NCBI GenBank assembly: GCA_029204225.1
Contig: CM055092.1
Coordinates: forward strand, 74,314,857-74,378,856
DNA length: 64,000 bases
Direction of reading: 5' to 3'
Source: Diphasiastrum complanatum
Lineage: Eukaryota > Streptophyta > Lycopodiopsida > Lycopodiales > Lycopodiaceae
Below are positions 57,729 through 64,000 of this stretch, in pieces; the first letter of the stretch is position 1, and each line of letters begins with the position of its first letter. The notes under the pieces are model-generated. The model worked only from the letters and a program-made list of their open reading frames with translations. It had not been told where the DNA came from and did no database searches. Made by a program: the position numbers and the translations under genes.

Positions 57729-58240
57729 ATGGCCGAGAAACTTCAAATCAAGCTGCAAATCCAGGTGCGCCATCTTATATGGTGATTTGTCAGCAGTTGA
57801 GTACGGCACTCAATGACATGAATAATCGTAATCAGATGAGAGATCAACAAATGGAGGTTCTTTTGAATCAAGTCAAATTGATGTCTTCACCCAATCTCGA
57901 TTTTCAACTGGAGGTCTATGCGGGTGAGAAGAAGGAGAAAAAACATGAGGTCGTCGAGGACTGGCTGGCCAAGTGGAGTAATTACTTCAATATGCTCGGT
58001 GTTCATGATGAGAAGAAAATTGAAAGTGTCGTGTTGTTCTTACGCGGCAAAGCGTCATAGTATCAAGCAATATACTTGTTTATGCTCATGCGTTGTCAAC
58101 GCATGATCAACGTGTACATAACTCACCTCAATACCACAACATTTTGTGCAAAGATGGAACCATTATTTAAACATTGCCATAAGAGCAGTAAATCGCAATT
58201 TACAACATATACTTCATTATGAAATGAGTGGAGAGCATTC
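57729..58240 (+). pseudogene. gag start of element F
   Basis: After an early frameshift near the ATG at 57729, the frame reads AANPGAPSYMVICQQLSTAL, a helical stretch (MRDQQMEVLLNQVKLMSS), then VVEDWLAKWSNYFNMLGVHD and SVVLFLRGKAS followed by a stop at 58058. VEDWL...YF and the LRG.A motif are typical of chromovirus Gag cores. A decayed continuation (YQAIYLFMLMRCQ) can be followed a little further. Confidence 0.75.
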
Positions 58241-58270
58241 ATCATATGAGTATCATACCAAAAGGTATTG

Positions 58271-58273
<3 letters not shown>

Positions 58274-58345
<72 letters not shown>
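58274..58345. repeat. (GA)n microsatellite
   Basis: A pure GA tract of 72 bp, followed by a G-rich stretch (GGGGGGCACGAGG, GGGGGGGC). Confidence 0.95.
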
Positions 58346-58348
<3 letters not shown>

Positions 58349-58439
58349 ACCGGAGGAGAGGGGGGCACGAGGACTTGGGGGGGCAAGGAGAAGAATGGGG
58401 GGCGCGGCCGACAAGAAATGTTTTCTTTTAATTATTATC

Positions 58440-59350
58440 AAAAATAAAATAAAAAAAATTGAGAAATTATTTTTCAGAAATAGAAACCTATTAAAAATAA
58501 TAATTGTGAGAAATTGATGGCGAAAAATAATTTTTTTACAAAAATAGTATTTGTGAAAAAAATTGGCGAATAATGGCTTTTTAAAAAATAGAAAGTTTTT
58601 TAAAAATGGTAAATGTGAAAATTGGCTAGTAAGGGCTTTTCAATTTAAAAAAAAAATAGTAAATGATGAATAATAGCCACACATGTGAGTAATAATAGGA
58701 TTTTTTCTTTTAACACTGAAACTTCATTTTGAAGGGCACAAAAACTGGATAGAAATTGTTGAACTTCACTCAAATGAATTGAGTAGCTAGAGGCTTTGAA
58801 GGAACTAGATGGAGAGCGGGACAAAATTCCCCTACAACATACCTTTGGTAATGAGAATATTCTTCAAGTTCACTTTGAAGATGTTAACAATGGCTTCAAT
58901 GTAGGAGGAATTGTAGTGGAGCTATAACTATAGGAACCATTTACGAGAGTTGAGTCCTTAGTGAAAAACTCTTCTGATCATACAAAATTTGACGCAAAGG
59001 TAGAGTATTCTAGCAATTATTAGGTCATTAGTTAGAACTAATGATTTTTTTAAGGACCATATTGTATGTTATATGAACGTGTGTTGTAAGCACTCATTTA
59101 AAACGACAATGAGTTGTCATGGCAGAAGGATGATAAACTCCAAAAACTTGAAAAGAACACTAGGAACATTATGTTTCTAGCTCCTAGAAACATGCACCAA
59201 CAATGACAACTACCTATCAAAAGGGAGGGTTTGAAGGTGCTTAAGACCCTCGCTTTGGTCCCTTAAATGCACCATCATAAATGCTCACCAAACATTACTC
59301 TCCCTACCTCATAAACAAGCAAGAATACATGTGAAAGGGGCCAATGCAAC

Positions 59351-59387
<37 letters not shown>

Positions 59388-59860
59388 CTCTCTCTCTACA
59401 CCCCCCCCCTCCCCAAACAAAAAAAACAATGCTTGAGAAAATCAACAGTGTAAAAATGGAATTGGCATTATTTTGAAAAACTCGATGGCATGAAAATATT
59501 AACCATTTTTTATATAGGCATATTAACCCTTTTATGAGTACTAGTTCTAAAAAACACCAAAAAGCTTTAAACAATTGCATGTTTTTGATGATAATTACAA
59601 AAAGCTCCCTCCCTCGCAATTTTTGTTTCTTTGGTTGGAGGTAGCCACTAAAGCCAACCTCCATATAAAACATGCCCAATGGTGTCCAAAAGTTGCCATG
59701 ACAACTTTTGATTGGCTCCAGCTCAATAGGTCTACTTTTTCACCCTTCTACCTCCTTAATCCCCCACCCCTTCCTTGCATGAGTGTGGATTAGGATGTGC
59801 TTGGATACATGGCCAATGAAGCTAAAAAATAAACACCATCTATGTCCCCAAATCGGACAC
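58440..59860. other. AT-rich intergenic DNA with microsatellites
   Basis: 58440-58700 holds loosely tandem A/T-rich units (AAATTGGCGAATAATGG-like). A (CA)n tract at about 59353-59386 is followed by a short (TC)n and C run. No gene was recognised. Confidence 0.5.
59353..59397. repeat. (CA)n and (TC)n microsatellite
   Basis: About 17 CA units are followed by about 6 TC units. Confidence 0.9.
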
Positions 59861-60107
59861 AAGAAAACCCCCCGCTGGCCCCGGCGACCCCCCCCCCCCC
59901 CGGCAGGCCTTTTTGCCCGCGTCATGTGAAACCACCGCCTTCTTCCCAATTTGGGGGCCAAGCTGAAATTAGAAACACGATTTTCTATACAAGGAACTTG
60001 GAAGCAAAGATTTTCGTCCATTTCTCTCGATCATCAATTTTTGGAGGCTTTTTCTTTCGATCAACCCCCGCTATTCGGCCGAGAGAGCGGAAACAGCACA
60101 ATCGCAG
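59860..60107 (+). other. Probable non-coding first exon of a second host gene
   Basis: This GC-rich stretch includes a C run at about 59888-59901 and ends at a good donor, ATCGCAG|GTAGAATG (exon end 60107). The position, composition and the conserved-looking coding exon at 62924 suggest a 5'UTR exon with a ~2.7-kb intron. The transcription start is not known. Confidence 0.4.
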
Positions 60108-60360
60108 GTAGAATGTGCTTTTGCTTTTAGCTGCTCTGGCATCACTCTCATAGATCAGGTCTTGCGAACAGTGATCGATTTCTTGTTCTCTCATAGCAGG
60201 AGTAATATTCTGATTTTTATTCACTCAAACCGTTAGTAATATCATGGTTTTGTTTCACAACTGTTTCTGATAGCACTAGCTTCAATATCCTCAATATTAA
60301 CGCTGGACATCCATATACAGGTCAAGCGAAGTTTGGAAAAAGAGTTTCTTAGCTAACCGT

Positions 60361-60440
60361 TTTTGGTATCCGGGATTCGAGCCTGGCTTTTCAAGGACGC
60401 AGCAACCACCTTCGGATACTCGCCTACTGCGAGGGATAAT
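60361..60440 (-). repeat. tRNA-derived SINE-like repeat, copy 1
   Basis: The minus strand has a B-box-like GGCTCGAATCCC and an A-box-like region, and shares GTTGCTGCGTCCT with 60945-61020. Confidence 0.5.
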
Positions 60441-60944
60441 ATTATGATTGTGGGGTATGGATGGGGAGGATGTTAACATCAGCGGCACAGGTTGCTTGTG
60501 AATCTTGGTTGTTTCAAGCGTTGATGTTAAGCTAGCAGTATCATAGCCACTTAGCATGCTGTTTCATTCAAGATCTGGACAATGCTCTCACTTGATGAAC
60601 ACAATTGGATATGCTTGTTCTTGTCGTTTGGTACCAAAGACATCAAGACATGTATAAATTTTAGGGTTTTGCCTCTCCTTGTGTTAATATTCAGCAATAT
60701 GTTATCTGCTGCTCATGGTCAGGCCAAATATCTTTATTATGCTAACTTTGCAATTTAAGTTACGTTTCTCTAGATGTGCCTTTATGCGGCTGATTGGAAT
60801 CAAAACCTGACCTCTGCGAGATGAAAGGAAGGGGAAAGCAAGCGTTCACCAACACTGTTTTGTTGGGGGACAATTAGAAATATGTTACAAGGTTTTGGAC
60901 TATTTTGTTTTTGACCACAGTATTTGTTAGCGTTTGCCAGCTTC

Positions 60945-61020
60945 AGCAATTCGGATTTGAGCCTGTATTTTTGAGGACGCAGCAACTATTCTTACCCAGC
61001 TCGACTACTACTGAGCACAA
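60945..61020 (-). repeat. tRNA-derived SINE-like repeat, copy 2
   Basis: The minus strand has an A-box-like TAGTCGAGCTGGGTAAGA, then GTTGCTGCGTCCT, then a B-box-like GGCTCAAATCC. It is related to copy 1 at 60361-60440. Both lie in the presumed intron of the second host gene. Confidence 0.5.
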
Positions 61021-61256
61021 CCTGTAGGCTCTCGAGGATCAATTCTCATAGAATGTTCTTAAAGCCAACCTTACTACTAAAATTTACAACACTTTAATGA
61101 GAGTGGTAACTTCCTCATGCTGTCTCTAAATATAAAATTGATAACTAAAACTAATGGATTTTTTACAGCTAGAATTTTAAAATTAACCTTTGAATTGCCA
61201 ATGCTAAAAATTGGCCTGAAAGGCATTATTGTTTTTTTGCAAGTAATGGTGGCCCG

Positions 61257-61708
61257 TAGAATCTGAGAACCATGTACGGTTCACTGCAGGGTTCTGAGAC
61301 AGTGAACCGTACGGTTCACAAATTTGTTTATGGTGAACCGTGGTGAACCGTACTAATTAATTAATTTTTTTATGTTCCAACCTCCAAAAACAGCCCAAAA
61401 ATATCCAAGAAAAAGGCCAAAAAAGCCAAAAAAAACCAGAATTGTTAGGGAGTTTAATTATTTTTTTTGGGGAGGACCATAGCATTTGTGAAATGAGGAC
61501 CAAAAATGAGGAATCTGTGAAACGAGGACCAAAAATCTGTGAAATAGTTTGTGAAATCTGAGGACCATTTGTGAAATCTGTGAAATGAGGACCAAAAATG
61601 CCTTAGGAGAGGTTTTGGGGGGAATTTGGTAATTAATTAATAAAATAGAGGAACCCCACGGTTCCCAGGACCCACGGTTCCCAGGACCCACGGTCCTCAG
61701 AAGTTCTA
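61257..61708. mobile_element. Foldback MITE-like element with internal palindrome
   Basis: The ends are imperfect inverted repeats: TAGAATCTGAGAACCATG at the left, and TAGAACTTCTGAGGACCGTG at the right in minus reading. TA at both outer edges could be a TA target duplication. Inside are a perfect 18-bp palindrome (61302-61319), repeated GTGAACCGT units, and repeats of TGTGAAATGAGGACC (61480-61600). No transposase is present. Confidence 0.5.
61302..61319. repeat. Perfect 18-bp palindrome
   Basis: GTGAACCGTACGGTTCAC. In addition, 61274-61286 and 61300-61312 form perfect 13-bp inverted arms, so two alternative hairpins overlap. Confidence 0.9.
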
Positions 61709-62546
61709 TGCCATGTATAGGAGATTAATCATAAAGGTTGCATTGACGTTGCAATGAAGAAAGAGCTAATTTACAACTCAGCTCCAGTAGCTGATAGCGC
61801 TACTTGAACAACAATTTTGGGTTGTTTTGCTAAATTTTCTCCCAACTTTTTGTTATAGCCAAAACAAGTGTTGGTTTAAATTCTGGGGAGCAAATACAAC
61901 TCTGTGCAATGACTACAGTCCATGTGTAGGTGCATGTCCTGTTGATTCCTGAATCACATAATCACTTGGACATAGTTGAACTGCCACTTCGGTTGAAACA
62001 TTTGTAGCGTATGAGGATAACATACCTATTAATAGGCCATCGATACTGAGACAATACACATGGATCATATGTAAGTGAGCTCTGCTACCTTTGCATGGAT
62101 CTAGTGAATGTCCTATTTGAATCGAATTAGATTTTCTTATCAACTTAGATCAGGCACAGGAGAGGTTTTTGCATTGATTCAGTGCAGATTACACCTAAAA
62201 TGACTTGTATTTTTAAAAGAAAATTTTCTGGAAATAATCCAATTTTTTTTCGATTAAACTGACTAGTGTAAGTATACGATATAAACTTAGTACATAGGAG
62301 CATATAGTAGACCCACAAGATTTAGAACCAGCCGGTTCACGGTTCGAATCACAAGTCAATGCCCGAATCAGTGCCATCGCATGCTATTTGCAGTGTCTAA
62401 TGCTTTGCAAGAATCTCCAGGAAAAGGATGAGCAAACTCTTTTTGTGGGAGGAAGTTGAAAGCTTTTGAAGTGTCCATGTCCTTTACGAATCACTACATG
62501 CTCAAATACAACTTTTCTGTCGGTAGTGCTGCTCAGTGCTCACTAG

Positions 62547-62608
62547 AAGGTCTTCTGTTCAGAGACTGGTCCACTATAAGGTCTTCTGTTCAGAGACTGG
62601 TCCACTAT
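62547..62608. repeat. Perfect 31-bp tandem duplication
   Basis: The 31 bases at 62547-62577 are repeated exactly at 62578-62608 (AAGGTCTTCTGTTCAGAGAC... ends CCACTAT). Identity suggests a recent event. Confidence 0.9.
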
Positions 62609-62923
62609 TCAAAGAAGTGACTGTATGATTAACAAGTTTCAGAAGAGGACCAAAATGAATCTAACTAACTGCAGGTCTGACTTCTAGTAATAGGTCCAAA
62701 TTGAACGTTTTCATGATTTCTGAACAGCCAGGATCTCTTCTTCAAGGCTATCTTATTTATTTACCTTGCCTTCTTTTTCTTATTCACTTCAGTAATTGAC
62801 TAATTTGGCAATTGAACTTGTGAGCAGATGCAGCTACTTAGCAACCTCATATCTTTCCTTGGCATGAGGGAAGGTTATATTTTTATGTGATCGAGTTTGC
62901 ACCTGCAACAACTACTTTGTACA

Positions 62924-63085
62924 ATGGTGGGAGTAAGCTTCAAAATTGACAAAATAGGCAAGCGTTATGTTCCCAAACTCAAGCCTTTGCAAAATGGACA
63001 AAAATCTAGGATGGCTGTGATGCCTGTAGAGAGAGTGGAGGTAGAGGGTGCTACACTTGATTCAGGTTCCTACAAGAGCGAAAAG
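62924..63085 (+). CDS. First coding exon of an unrecognised host gene
   Basis: The ATG at 62924 opens a 54-codon exon ending at a good donor, AAAAG|GTACG, in phase 0. The peptide MVGVSFKIDKIGKRYVPKLK continues PLQNGQKSRMAVMPVERVEV. Lys/Arg-rich, non-repetitive sequence with a clean start and donor looks like a real protein N-terminus and not transposon sequence. Possible acceptors lie upstream (for example GTGAGCAG before 62827). I do not recognise the protein. Further exons would lie beyond 63085, possibly outside the window. Confidence 0.45.
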
Positions 63086-64000
63086 GTACGAAATTGTGTT
63101 ACCATTGAAGACTGCCAACATAGAAACTTTGGAGCACTAAGTTCAATAACTCATTAATGTGGTTGCACTATTGTGTTGTGGAGTTTGAACAAAGATGTTG
63201 AGCTAGGTTCAACTAAACAAATGGATAGAACATTGGAGTTGAGCTTGTGTGGTTTTTGTGGAATGGTTGTTCATCTTCTCTGCATAAAGATAACAAAATT
63301 TTTTGGGCCAAATTGTTGTCTCCCTTAAATCACTGATAGGTGTGCACCAGCAAGTATCCTAGCTATGCAAACAACCAGATCAAAAATAGATGATAGATAG
63401 CTCGGTGCTACAGCTTTTTATCTGCCTTGGACAGTCTATTGCCAACTTGTGCAGCTAATACAGGCTACTACTAGCCTGCACAACCGTGTCTAGCCTTGTT
63501 GGAGATCTGTATGGGCTCAAATAGCAGGAAAATAGTTCATAAACATATATGAAGTAAGTAAAAAGATGTTCACAAAAAGATTTGCAGATTAAAACATTAG
63601 AACAGGTAACAGCTACAGCAGTATCATTCCTGACATTATTTGTATTTGTGAATATTTGGTTCACCTACTAAATGTCAGCTTTAGTAATAACCAGCTTCAG
63701 AAATTTGAGGGTGTGGAGCCACAAATTTAAAGCCAACAACCAGGTTCATGTATATGTTTGTATCTAAAGCTGACAAAGTGCGCTAAAATTGACCTTATAT
63801 GACTTTTTTTGTTGTGTGCAATCTGACTGGCAACGTAGTTTAGAAATCTGAGATCTTGCTTTCAGAATAGAGAGCAAATGGGTTGATGAATTGAATCTGA
63901 GAAAAATTTTTCTATTAAGTTTCAATCTCATCTCTTACTTGCAAATTAGTCGATTTTGTGTGACATGGAGAGAATGGGTTCTCAAATTCTGCTCAACCTA
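63086..64000 (+). other. Probable intron or intergenic, nothing further recognised
   Basis: No second coding exon could be supported before the window ends. Confidence 0.35.

Larger units (their letters stand above)
55680..58085 (+). mobile_element. Chromovirus element F, 5' end
   Basis: It holds part of a 5' LTR (right end 55958), an initiator-Met primer site, a leader of about 1.75 kb and the first ~120 codons of gag. The sequence stops being recognisable before a (GA)n tract at 58274. Its leader matches element E (minus) and the scrap at 37714. Confidence 0.7.

Overview
This is nuclear DNA from a land plant with a large, retrotransposon-filled genome. The evidence is (i) LTR retrotransposons with plant-type primer sites (initiator-Met tRNA and tRNA-Asp), (ii) a plant-type GDP-mannose 4,6-dehydratase whose coding sequence is one exon behind a probable 5'UTR intron, and (iii) very low gene density. 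I cannot name the species; the Athila-like elements and sparse genes would fit a fern, gymnosperm or other large-genome plant, but that is a guess.

Layout. 1-3776: a non-autonomous gag-only LTR element on the minus strand, whose LTRs carry long (GA)n tracts between copies of a ~62-bp unit. 3873-9453: a complete but decayed chromovirus (Ty3/gypsy with chromodomain), minus strand. 9454-14924: LTR scraps, an 87-bp tRNA-derived insertion with a 14-bp target duplication, and a weak candidate secreted-peptide gene. 14925-17158: the 5' end of an Athila-like element. 17467-37708: a large composite Athila-like element (element A, plus strand) with LTR, primer site, leader, gag, protease, RT/RNase H, integrase and a third ORF. 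Its third ORF appears to be split by a 9-kb block of nested fragments (26577-35756) that includes a second, minus-strand relative (element B) and pieces of copia and chromovirus elements. 37714-43152: AT-rich degenerate DNA, chromovirus leader and LTR pieces, tandem repeats and a long inverted repeat. 44753-45212: a copia-like LTR. 46986-48038: the GMD gene, the one clearly intact protein gene. 50341-54548: the 5' half of an Athila-like element (element C, minus), abutting copia pol remains (54555-55665). 55680-58085: the 5' end of a chromovirus (element F, plus). 59860 onwards: the probable start of a second host gene, with a GC-rich non-coding exon, a long intron holding SINE-like repeats and a foldback MITE, and a first coding exon at 62924-63085.

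How the parts relate. GMD starts GDP-L-fucose synthesis, so it supplies fucose for cell-wall polysaccharides and glycoproteins. Almost everything else is transposon. The Athila-like elements share a tRNA-Asp primer site, a conserved block in the LTR upstream region, four CCHC knuckles in Gag (A and C), clusters of a short AACCTTCGC-type motif in the leader and (in A and B) after integrase, and in A and B a homologous third ORF that I do not recognise. That third ORF is the best candidate here for an undescribed component. All autonomous copies are dead: frameshifts and stops are common, and catalytic Asp residues have become Asn in all three RTs that can be read through the active site.
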